Positions 1 through 11,091 of a DNA stretch of 25,154 nucleotides are shown one piece after another. Where the stretch lies: assembly GCF_014647075.1 (NCBI RefSeq), contig NZ_BMOM01000037.1:1-25154 (forward strand). The letters run 5' to 3'. A program made the translations under genes and the position numbers. The DNA is from Deinococcus aerophilus (GTDB taxonomy: Bacteria > Deinococcota > Deinococci > Deinococcales > Deinococcaceae). The notes beneath the pieces were generated by a model. The model was not told the origin of the DNA and searched no databases. It was given only the letters and a program-made list of their open reading frames with translations. Numbering within the stretch: the stretch's first letter is position 1; each line of letters opens with the position of its first letter.

Positions 1-25
1 GGTGGCATTTTCGGTTGTCACAAAC

Positions 26-72
<47 letters not shown>

Positions 73-111
73 CGTCAGGGGTAAGCTCCCAAGATCAATG
101 CAAGGTTAAAA

Positions 112-140
112 TGCGCCCGGTCCAGCAGGATCCGGGCGCA
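112..140 (-). terminator. gyrA rho-independent terminator
   Basis: TGCGCCCGG (112-120) pairs perfectly with CCGGGCGCA (132-140) over 9 bp. Read on the minus strand, the stem is followed by TTTTAACC, a T-tract. It lies 30 nt past the gyrA stop codon and is correctly oriented to end gyrA transcription. Confidence 0.85.
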
Positions 141-169
141 CTTGCAAAGGCTAGGGCAGGAAAAGCAGC

Positions 170-2605
<2,436 letters not shown>

Positions 2606-2659
2606 GTGTCTCCTGACGGGGCGGGGGTTGGACGCCCGGCAATGGGGTGTTGATCGAGG

Positions 2660-2677
2660 CCTGGCTTGGCTGCCAGG
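2660..2677 (-). promoter_or_regulatory. 5' stem-loop in gyrA leader
   Basis: CCTGGC (2660-2665) pairs with GCCAGG (2672-2677) around a 6-nt loop. It falls about 3 nt after the predicted start of the gyrA transcript, so the mRNA would begin with a hairpin. Such 5'-terminal stems commonly stabilise bacterial mRNAs. The function here is inference. Confidence 0.35.
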
Positions 2678-2686
2678 AGTGAAACA

Positions 2687-2695
2687 ATTCTAGCA
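2687..2695 (-). promoter_or_regulatory. Extended -10 promoter of gyrA
   Basis: On the minus strand this reads TGC-TAGAAT, a TGn extended -10 with a 5/6 match to TATAAT. No good -35 is visible at 16-18 bp, as is usual for extended -10 promoters. Transcription would start near 2680, leaving a leader of about 75 nt. A short inverted repeat TAGCA-tattc-TGCTA (2691-2705) overlaps it and could be an operator. Confidence 0.5.
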
Positions 2696-2922
2696 TATTC
2701 TGCTATGAGCGTAATAAAAATCGTTCTGCAGAAGATTCCCTCAATACAGTCATTCTACCCGAAAGCAGCGGCAGAAACGGTGATTCAGGGCGGTGCGTTC
2801 AGGCGCCCGAACAGGGGCCTGGGGCTTTCGGTACAGGGGTGGCCAGCGCAGGGAGAAGGGGGAGGGCCGGACCGTGGCCGACTCATGCGCCGCTCTGTGA
2901 CGATTCCGTCAAGGTCACTGCC

Positions 2923-2928
2923 TATCAT
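2923..2928 (+). promoter_or_regulatory. Putative leaderless -10 (TATCAT)
   Basis: TATCAT lies 9 nt before the ATG at 2938 and fits the TANNNT element of Deinococcus leaderless promoters. The intervening GGCGGAAGA could also act as a weak Shine-Dalgarno. No convincing -35 is present. Confidence 0.4.
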
Positions 2929-2937
2929 GGCGGAAGA

Positions 2938-3288
2938 ATGCTTGCCCAACTCACTCAACTTGTGAACGACGTGGATGGGGCCTGGGCCGCCGCCATCGGA
3001 GGCCTGGACGGCCTGCTGATCGAGGGCCACGCCACCACGGCTGCCAACCTGAACCTGCTGATCGCCGAACATGCCGGGTTGCTGCAGGCAGCCAACAGCG
3101 CCTATGCCCAGACCCTGAACGGGGGGCAGACCCGCGAACTGTACCTGCGCGGCGAACGCCTGAGCGTGTACCTGTGTCCGGTCAAGAGCGAATACTTCCT
3201 GCTGATCGCGCTGGACGCCCGCAGCAACCTGGGCCAGGCCCGGCTGTATGGCCGCGACGCGGCCCGCAAGCTGGAGCCGATGCTGTGA
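2938..3288 (+). CDS. Roadblock/LC7 domain protein (first of three)
   Basis: This is a 116-residue single-domain protein of the roadblock/LC7 (MglB-like) family. The family forms dimers that bind and regulate small Ras-like GTPases or scaffold complexes. The pattern is the usual one: an N-terminal helix (MLAQLTQLV), strand VDGAWAAAIGGLDGLLIEG, a long helix with NLNLLIAEH, then strands ELYLRGERLSVYL and YFLLIALD, and a closing helix. The start was chosen at the ATG behind TATCAT; the open frame extends further upstream but that part has no domain character. A second roadblock gene begins 88 nt downstream on the same strand. No partner GTPase is encoded in the window, so the specific role is unknown. 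Confidence 0.85.
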   Translation: MLAQLTQLVNDVDGAWAAAIGGLDGLLIEGHATTAANLNLLIAEHAGLLQAANSAYAQTLNGGQTRELYLRGERLSVYLCPVKSEYFLLIALDARSNLGQARLYGRDAARKLEPML

Positions 3289-3376
3289 AGGCCCCCGTCC
3301 TGACCGTGGGTGTGCCCGCGCGCTTCTTCGCCCGCCCTGCTTCCCGCCCCGCTCCGACACTGACGAGGACCACGCT

Positions 3377-3718
3377 GTGAAAATAGATGCCCTGACCGAA
3401 CTTCCCGGCGTGATCGCCAGCGCCCTGGTGGGCCCGGACGGCCTGCCCATCGAGGCGTCCGGGGACGGCGGCGACGTGCTGGCCGCCGAGCTGACCGCGC
3501 TGCGCACGGTCCTGGACCGTCTGGGCCGCCGCCTGGGGGCGGGGGAGGTCAGCCGCATCGCCCTGACCAGCGAGCGCGTGGAGGTCGTGGCGATCACCAG
3601 CGGGGAATACGTGCTGGGAGCGGCCCTGTCGCGCAGCAGTGACACCCGCCACGCCCAGCAGACCCTGGCGAAACTGGTGCTGGAACTCGGCGACCTGCCG
3701 CGCCCGGACCGCGCATGA
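3377..3718 (+). CDS. Roadblock/LC7 domain protein (second of three)
   Basis: This 113-residue roadblock-like protein begins at GTG (MKIDALTELPGVIASALVG), with GACGAGGACC just upstream as a modest ribosome-binding site. Hallmarks are the strand-turn-strand ASALVGPDGLPIEA, a central helix rich in Leu and Arg, and the strand pair IALTSERVEVVAI / YVLGAAL. The frame is open upstream of the GTG, but that stretch does not look like the domain. Its stop overlaps the start of the third roadblock gene as ATGA, so the two are probably translationally coupled. It lacks any catalytic motif and a regulatory or scaffold role is expected from the family. Confidence 0.82.
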   Translation: MKIDALTELPGVIASALVGPDGLPIEASGDGGDVLAAELTALRTVLDRLGRRLGAGEVSRIALTSERVEVVAITSGEYVLGAALSRSSDTRHAQQTLAKLVLELGDLPRPDRA

Positions 3719-4047
3719 TCGGGGCGCTGCTGGACGTGCGTGGGGTGCGCCACGCGGTGCTGCTGGACCGCAGCGGAAGCGTGGTGAGCAGCGCGGGGGC
3801 AGACCGCGGCACGCTGGACCCGGCTGTCCTCAGCGGGGAGCAGGGACTGGCGCGGGCGGGCCATGCCGTGGTCGGCAGCCTGCAGGGCCACCTCGGCGGC
3901 GAGTGGCAGGATCTGTTGCTGGACGTGGACGGCGGGCCGGTCCTGCTGACCCCGCACGGAGACCAGCTGCTGCTCACCGCCTTTGACGACGTTGCCAGCC
4001 TGGGCCGGGTGCGCTTTGCGGTGCGCCGTCTGCTGGGCACAGCCTGA
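3715..4047 (+). CDS. Roadblock/LC7-like protein (third of three)
   Basis: This 110-residue protein shares the layout of the two upstream proteins: opening helix, strand HAVLLDRSGSVVSSAG, central helix, strands QDLLLDVDGGPVLLTP and LLLTAFDD, closing helix with VRFAVRRLL. It is more divergent, so the roadblock assignment is less certain than for the first two. The ATG overlaps the previous stop (ATGA), implying coupled translation and stoichiometric production. Three different paralogues in a row suggest heteromeric assemblies, but that is inference. The next gene, hemB, begins 60 nt later with its own leaderless-type promoter. Confidence 0.75.
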   Translation: MIGALLDVRGVRHAVLLDRSGSVVSSAGADRGTLDPAVLSGEQGLARAGHAVVGSLQGHLGGEWQDLLLDVDGGPVLLTPHGDQLLLTAFDDVASLGRVRFAVRRLLGTA

Positions 4048-4095
4048 GCGCCGGTCTGTGAGGAGGGCCTTCCAATCGTGCGCCCGCGCAGGCGG

Positions 4096-4101
4096 TAGCG
4101 T
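4096..4101 (+). promoter_or_regulatory. Putative leaderless -10 of hemB (TAGCGT)
   Basis: TAGCGT ends 6 nt before the hemB ATG, matching the TANNNT leaderless arrangement. There is no Shine-Dalgarno between it and the ATG beyond GGGGCC. Confidence 0.55.
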
Positions 4102-4107
4102 GGGGCC

Positions 4108-5150
<1,043 letters not shown>

Positions 5151-5154
<4 letters not shown>

Positions 5155-5723
5155 GCGGCGCGGCGCTGCCCGATCCCATTCGCGTGGACTGGGTGCCCAC
5201 CGGCCTGTGGCCCGGGCGCCTGGGCCTGACCTTCGCGCCCGGCAAGAAGGGCCACAGCGTCTATCAGCCGGGCGTGGTGCATGACCGGGATGTTCACGCT
5301 GACCTGCAGACCCTGGCCCGTGAGGGCGCGAACGTCCTGGCCCCCCTGATCGAGGATTTTGAGTTCGATCTGCTGGGCATGGACGGTTACCACGCCGCCG
5401 CCGACCTGCACCGCCTGCAGGTCCGGTCCTTCGCCATCCCCGATGGACAGGCCCCGGCAGACCGCGCCGATTTTGCCGCCTTCATCGACGAGCTGATGAC
5501 CGATCTGCTCGATGGGCGCAGCGTGGTGGTGCACTGCCGCGGTGGTCTGGGCCGTGCGGGGCTGGCCGCCGCCTGTCTGCTCGTTCAGGGCGGCCTGGAT
5601 CCGGAAGCGGCCATCCGCCTGGTCCGGCAGACCCGCAGCCCGAACGCCATAGAAACCCGTGGGCAGGAAGCCTTCATCCACGATTTCGCTGCCCTGACGC
5701 CCTCGGCCGGAGGTTCCGCATGA
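5151..5723 (+). CDS. Dual-specificity (CDKN3-like) protein phosphatase
   Basis: This 190-residue cysteine-based phosphatase has the P-loop [10 protein letters not shown], which fits HCx5R with nucleophile Cys129 and Arg135. An Asp in IPDGQAP (Asp98) sits where the general acid is expected. The later motif [12 protein letters not shown] is characteristic of the CDKN3/kinase-associated-phosphatase branch. The enzyme should dephosphorylate phosphoproteins or another phosphomonoester; the substrate cannot be told from sequence. The start is GTG overlapping the hemB stop (GTGA), and the end overlaps the next ATG (ATGA), so translation is coupled in both directions. No signal peptide is present, so it should be cytoplasmic. 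Confidence 0.85.
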
Positions 5724-6094
5724 TCACCGTGTCCAACCGCATCTTCGTGAATCCCGAGTATCACGCACAGTTCATGGACCGCTTTCGTCACCGGGCCGGT
5801 CTGGTGGACGGCATGCCGGGGTTCATCTCCAACCACGTCCTGACGCCCACCAGGGACGGAGACCCCTTTGTCGTCCTCACCTTCTGGGAAAGCCGCGAGG
5901 CCTTTGAAGCCTGGACTTCCAGCGACGCCTTCCGCCAGGGACACGCCCGCAGCGGCAGTCTGCCCCGGAAGGCCTTCAGCGGTCCCAACGTTCTGGAAGT
6001 GCATGAGGTTCTGGAGCCCGCCCAAGGCTCAGTACAGTCCGGCGAAGGGCTCATGGCTGCGTCAGGAACACGCCTTAAGATGAGGGCACCATGA
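5720..6094 (+). CDS. Antibiotic biosynthesis monooxygenase-fold protein, IsdG-like haem oxygenase
   Basis: This is a 124-residue dimeric alpha/beta-barrel (ABM) protein. The haem-degrading IsdG/HmoA signature triad is visible: Asn6 in TVSNRIFV, Trp65 in EAFEAWTSS and His75 in FRQGHA, at the spacing of the IsdG Asn-Trp-His set. VLTFWESREAFEAW is typical of this subfamily. In known members His binds the haem iron and Asn and Trp drive ring cleavage to release iron. Placement three genes into a hemB-led operon supports a tetrapyrrole role. The last 20-25 residues after EVLEP are a low-complexity extension beyond the family core. It overlaps both neighbours by ATGA. The haem-oxygenase call is inference from the triad; other ABM reactions are possible. 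Confidence 0.8.
   Translation: MITVSNRIFVNPEYHAQFMDRFRHRAGLVDGMPGFISNHVLTPTRDGDPFVVLTFWESREAFEAWTSSDAFRQGHARSGSLPRKAFSGPNVLEVHEVLEPAQGSVQSGEGLMAASGTRLKMRAP
6076..6081 (+). promoter_or_regulatory. Possible internal leaderless -10 (TAAGAT)
   Basis: TAAGAT lies 9 nt before the lipoprotein ATG, inside the end of the monooxygenase gene. It fits TANNNT and could drive separate expression of the last two genes. The following GAGGGCACC also serves as a fair ribosome-binding site, so a plain operon is equally possible. Confidence 0.3.
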
Positions 6095-6600
6095 AACTCC
6101 CTGTCCTGTTGCTGAGCGCCGCCTTTGCAGGCCTGCTGGCCTCGTGTGCTCCCACCATGACCGGCCCGCAGGTGGGCCGCATCGTGAACAGCGTCACCGG
6201 CCAGGAGGGCACCGTGAGTTTCCAGCGGGGCACCCTGCAGTCCCGGCTGGGCGATCCCTTCGCCGCGGACAACGCCACCATCCGCATAGGGGGTCAGGTC
6301 TACAGTGGGCGGACGGCCCTGCTGGACGGCGGCGCGGCGGGACCGCTGCCCCCAGGCTGGGGCCTGAGCGTTGCGCTGGGCGGCACGGCAGCGGTGGGCG
6401 ACAGCGGGATGCTGGGAGTCGGCACCCGTCTGGATACGCCCCGCCCCCGCGCCCCACGGGTCCGCAGCGGCAACCTGATCGCCCGCACCGCTGGGGCTCC
6501 CACCCTGACCTTGATCTGCACCCTGACGGTGGATGAAACCGAGCACGGCATTGGCGAATGCACCGGCAACGACGGCGTGAGGTACGCCCTGCAATTCTGA
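6091..6600 (+). CDS. Small lipoprotein of unknown function
   Basis: This 169-residue protein begins with a textbook lipoprotein signal: Lys2, a hydrophobic core LPVLLLSAAFAGLL, and lipobox LASC with Cys19. It should therefore be exported and lipid-anchored. The mature part is Gly/Ala-rich with predicted beta-strand character and two cysteines (in LICTLTV and GECTGND) that could form a disulfide. I recognise no family. Its ATG overlaps the monooxygenase stop (ATGA), and its own TGA coincides with a CTG that appears to start the next gene. Membership in the hemB run is positional only. Confidence 0.8.
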   Translation: MKLPVLLLSAAFAGLLASCAPTMTGPQVGRIVNSVTGQEGTVSFQRGTLQSRLGDPFAADNATIRIGGQVYSGRTALLDGGAAGPLPPGWGLSVALGGTAAVGDSGMLGVGTRLDTPRPRAPRVRSGNLIARTAGAPTLTLICTLTVDETEHGIGECTGNDGVRYALQF

Positions 6601-6953
6601 ATCGGGACGGCCCGGTCATCGTCTGCCTGTGCGGCAGCGTGCGCTTTCTGGAAGCATTCGATGCGGCCTCCCTGGCAGAAACGCTGGCGGGCCGCATGGT
6701 GCTGAGCGTGGGCAGCCACCGTCGGCACGATGAGGACGTCCTGGGTCATCTGGATGACGTTCAGAAGACGGCCGCGCTGAAAGGGCTGGCTGAACTGCAC
6801 CGCCACAAGATTGATCTGGCCGATGAAATTCTGGTCATCAACGTGGGCGGCTATGTGGGCGAAAGCACCCGCGCTGAAATCGAATACGCCCGCGCTCGGG
6901 GCAAGCGGGTGCGCTGGCTTGAACCGCAAAAGGAGGGGCGCGGAAAGCCGTAG
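6597..6953 (+). CDS. Nucleoside 2-deoxyribosyltransferase-like protein, probable CTG start
   Basis: The protein has a compact Rossmann-like fold: strand VIVCLCGSVRFLEAF at the N-terminus, strand DEILVINVGGYVGESTRAEIEYARARG and a closing strand KRVRWLE. The GYVGESTR-x-EIEYA block is typical of nucleoside 2-deoxyribosyltransferase-like proteins, which transfer or hydrolyse deoxyribose on nucleosides; the actual substrate is unknown. The start is a problem. The only in-frame ATG (6558) lies 43 bp inside the lipoprotein gene behind a poor ribosome-binding site and would add a basic leader foreign to the fold. CTG at 6597 gives a natural N-terminus (MNRDGPVIVCLCGS, 118 residues) and overlaps the upstream TGA as CTGA, exactly mirroring the other junctions of this operon. 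ATG 6558 (131 residues) is the alternative. Confidence 0.7.
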   Translation: MNRDGPVIVCLCGSVRFLEAFDAASLAETLAGRMVLSVGSHRRHDEDVLGHLDDVQKTAALKGLAELHRHKIDLADEILVINVGGYVGESTRAEIEYARARGKRVRWLEPQKEGRGKP

Positions 6954-6965
6954 CCTCCGCGCCCC
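6935..6965. terminator. Shared terminator between the hemB run and the sdh operon
   Basis: GGGGCGCGGA (6935-6944) pairs perfectly with TCCGCGCCCC (6956-6965) around an 11-nt loop that contains the TAG stop of the upstream gene. On the minus strand the stem is followed by TCCTTTTGC, a short T-run suited to end the sdh transcript. The stem could stop transcription from both sides. Confidence 0.75.
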
Positions 6966-6982
6966 GTCTGCAGATGTGTGCC

Positions 6983-7753
<771 letters not shown>

Positions 7754-7827
7754 TGACAGTCCTTTCGAATATGGGCCGGTGAAGGGATGGAGGGTTCAGA
7801 TCTCTGGGCCATCCCTTCGGTCGCGGG

Positions 7828-9579
<1,752 letters not shown>

Positions 9580-9614
9580 AGTCAGTTAAGTCCTTTGACT
9601 GCCTCAGGGGCAGC

Positions 9615-9992
9615 TCAAATCGAGAAGAGACCGATGGTGCCGAACGCAAAGACCAGCGCCACCACGGTGTAGAACACGCCCTTGACCCAGGCCCGGTTGG
9701 GCCGTGAACGCACGTAGTCCTCTATGGAGTAACGCGCGCCGTTGGTGCCGTGCATCAGGGCCAGCGCCAGGATCAGCCAGTCGTAGAACTTCCAGGCCGG
9801 GTTGGCCAGCTTGCCCACCACGGCCGTGAAGGTCGCGTCGGCCTCGGAAACCTGAATGAAGGTCATGTAGATGTGGCCGAGCACCAGAAACACCAGGATC
9901 AGGCCGCTGATGCGCATGAAGATCCACCAGTTCAGTTCGGCGTTGCTGTGGGCCTGCTGCCGGGCATCCACGAAGGTTCTCGCACGGATCAT
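9615..9992 (-). CDS. sdhD: Succinate dehydrogenase membrane anchor subunit D
   Basis: This 125-residue hydrophobic subunit helps bind haem b and quinone and anchors SdhAB to the membrane. Three transmembrane helices can be read: around ISGLILVFLVLGHIYMTF, DWLILALALMHGTNGAR, and VFYTVVALVFAFGTIGLF. HGTNGARYSIEDY matches the H-x3-G-x-R-x4-DY pattern of the family. The start was set at ATG 9992 because GGAGGGTACTGAG lies directly before it; the frame runs 51 nt further upstream but overlaps sdhC and adds a basic leader. It begins one nucleotide after the sdhC stop (TGA-G-ATG), consistent with coupled translation. Confidence 0.93.
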   Translation of the reverse strand: MIRARTFVDARQQAHSNAELNWWIFMRISGLILVFLVLGHIYMTFIQVSEADATFTAVVGKLANPAWKFYDWLILALALMHGTNGARYSIEDYVRSRPNRAWVKGVFYTVVALVFAFGTIGLFSI

Positions 9993-9993
9993 C

Positions 9994-10350
9994 TCAGTAC
10001 CCTCCGACCAGACGGGGCCACAGCGACCACGCCGCGTACACAAAGCTCGCCACGCTGATCAGCAGCACGCCGTACCACATCTGCCGCTGGTAGGCCACGC
10101 CCGCACCGGTCATGTCCATCATGATGATGCGCAGGCCGTTAAAGGCGTGATACACCACACCTGCCGTGATAAAGACCAGCCCGATACGGAAGACCGGCAG
10201 GTCGTAGGTGTCGTGAATGGCCATGTAGAAGCGCTCACCGAACATGAACGACCCGATGCTGAACACATGAAGCAGCAGATAGGCCAGAATCGCCAGCCCC
10301 GACAACCGGTGGAGCAGGAATGCCCACTGCCCCTCTCTTCCCTTATACAT
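9994..10350 (-). CDS. sdhC: Succinate dehydrogenase cytochrome b556 subunit C
   Basis: This 118-residue membrane subunit is first in the sdhCDAB operon. The N-terminal FLLHRLSGLAILAYLLLHV holds the conserved H-R-x-S-G motif of the quinone-site region and the start of helix 1. YHAFNGLRIIMMD contains His68, the likely axial haem b ligand, in the H-x3-G-x-R pattern. Three hydrophobic helices are visible. The ATG at 10350 is preceded by AGGAGGAAGGGA, a near-perfect ribosome-binding site; a GTG 15 nt upstream lies within or before that site and is rejected as start. Confidence 0.93.
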   Translation of the reverse strand: MYKGREGQWAFLLHRLSGLAILAYLLLHVFSIGSFMFGERFYMAIHDTYDLPVFRIGLVFITAGVVYHAFNGLRIIMMDMTGAGVAYQRQMWYGVLLISVASFVYAAWSLWPRLVGGY

Positions 10351-10409
10351 TCCCTTCCTCCTCACTTTCTTCGTGCCCTGTGCAGGCTCTGCTTTTCATT
10401 CCAGCCCGT

Positions 10410-10415
10410 AGTCTA
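10410..10415 (-). promoter_or_regulatory. Candidate -10 of the sdh operon (TAGACT)
   Basis: On the minus strand TAGACT fits TANNNT and would start transcription near 10403, giving a leader of about 50 nt that contains the strong sdhC ribosome-binding site. No clear -35 is present at 16-18 bp. Confidence 0.35.
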
Positions 10416-10668
10416 GGACAAGCATTTTGCCGTGTGGGTAACTGTGCTGACCGTTGGTGCCACGCTTTCAAGGCAGGAACTTGAGCAACGCGCCAAGGAT
10501 AACACTCACCTCTGTTCTGCCGGTCGCGCGGCACCCGGCCTGCCTCCCCGGGGGCTGTTACCGCTCCGGGAGCAAAGGCCTTCTGAGCCTGCTCCGTGGC
10601 TGGCCCGCGCCGAGTCCCAGACGGCCCGCCGCGCACCCGCCTGACCGAAGTGCGCCGCGCACTCGCGC

Positions 10669-10674
10669 TACTCT
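10669..10674 (+). promoter_or_regulatory. Putative leaderless -10 (TACTCT)
   Basis: TACTCT lies 7 nt before the ATG at 10682, the canonical spacing for a leaderless transcript. No ribosome-binding site is visible in GGAACCC. Confidence 0.5.
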
Positions 10675-10681
10675 GGAACCC

Positions 10682-11038
10682 ATGACCGATTCTCGCAACC
10701 CCAAAAATGCAGAGCAGGAGGCAGAGTTTACCCGCAAGATGGTGCTGGGGCTGCTCAGCACTCTGGAACACAAGGGTCTGCTCAGCAAAGGCGAGGTGGA
10801 CTCGATCCTGCGCGCCGCGCGACAGGCGGCCTATCCGGTGACGCCCCCGAAGGCGGCCGGCCCCGCCGGTCCGGGCACCCGCTGGGTCAAACCCGGTCAG
10901 CCGCCGCAGGAGATGGACCGCAGTACCCCGGTCGCCATTCCCGACGTCCGGGCGAAGGCTGACCCTGAGCCCACGTCCGGTGGCCACGGGAACCCGGAAG
11001 AACGCAAGCTGCCGATGATCGATATGGAACTGGACTGA
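10682..11038 (+). CDS. Small protein of unknown function
   Basis: This is a 118-residue protein I do not recognise. The N-terminal half is helical and amphipathic (EFTRKMVLGLLSTLEHKGLLSKGEVDSILRAARQAA), reminiscent of short oligomerisation helices. From about residue 55 it is Pro/Gly-rich and likely disordered, ending in an acidic tail KLPMIDMELD. It has no signal peptide or membrane segment. The start at 10682 was chosen because a TANNNT box lies at leaderless spacing; the frame continues upstream without coding character. It is transcribed divergently from sdhC and convergently with the next lipoprotein gene. No function can be assigned. Confidence 0.65.
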   Translation: MTDSRNPKNAEQEAEFTRKMVLGLLSTLEHKGLLSKGEVDSILRAARQAAYPVTPPKAAGPAGPGTRWVKPGQPPQEMDRSTPVAIPDVRAKADPEPTSGGHGNPEERKLPMIDMELD

Positions 11039-11072
11039 AGCAGCCGCACGGGTGACAGTGGCCTCGGTTATT

Positions 11073-11087
11073 TCCGGATTCCCCGGA
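11073..11087. terminator. Weak stem-loop between convergent genes
   Basis: TCCGG-attcc-CCGGA forms a 5-bp stem, followed on the plus strand by CTGTTTAA. It lies in the 53-nt gap between the convergent 10682 gene and the 11092 lipoprotein gene. It is short and only a possible terminator. Confidence 0.3.
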
Positions 11088-11091
11088 CTGT

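Larger units (their letters stand above)
2606..2937. other. Divergent intergenic region gyrA / roadblock cluster
   Basis: The 332 bp hold the gyrA leader and promoter on the minus side, a locally AT-rich block (about 2680-2770), and a TATCAT element just before the first roadblock gene. I see no tRNA, small-RNA or riboswitch structure. Short open frames here have poor codon character and no homology I recognise. Confidence 0.6.
10351..10681. other. Divergent intergenic region sdhC / 10682 gene
   Basis: The 331 bp contain the sdh leader and a candidate promoter near 10410, then a GC-rich stretch (about 10500-10660). Just before 10682 is a TACTCT element. Several short frames run through but lack convincing coding character. 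I see no tRNA, riboswitch or strong hairpin. Confidence 0.55.

Noticed and set aside
2690..2706. Radiation/desiccation response motif upstream of gyrA
   Set aside because: Aligned by eye to the 17-bp palindrome, only about 7 of 17 positions agree; a shifted alignment gives about 9. Neither is convincing.
2666..2965. 99-codon frame in the gyrA upstream region
   Set aside because: It runs through the gyrA promoter and out of frame into the first roadblock gene, with no coding character or family resemblance.
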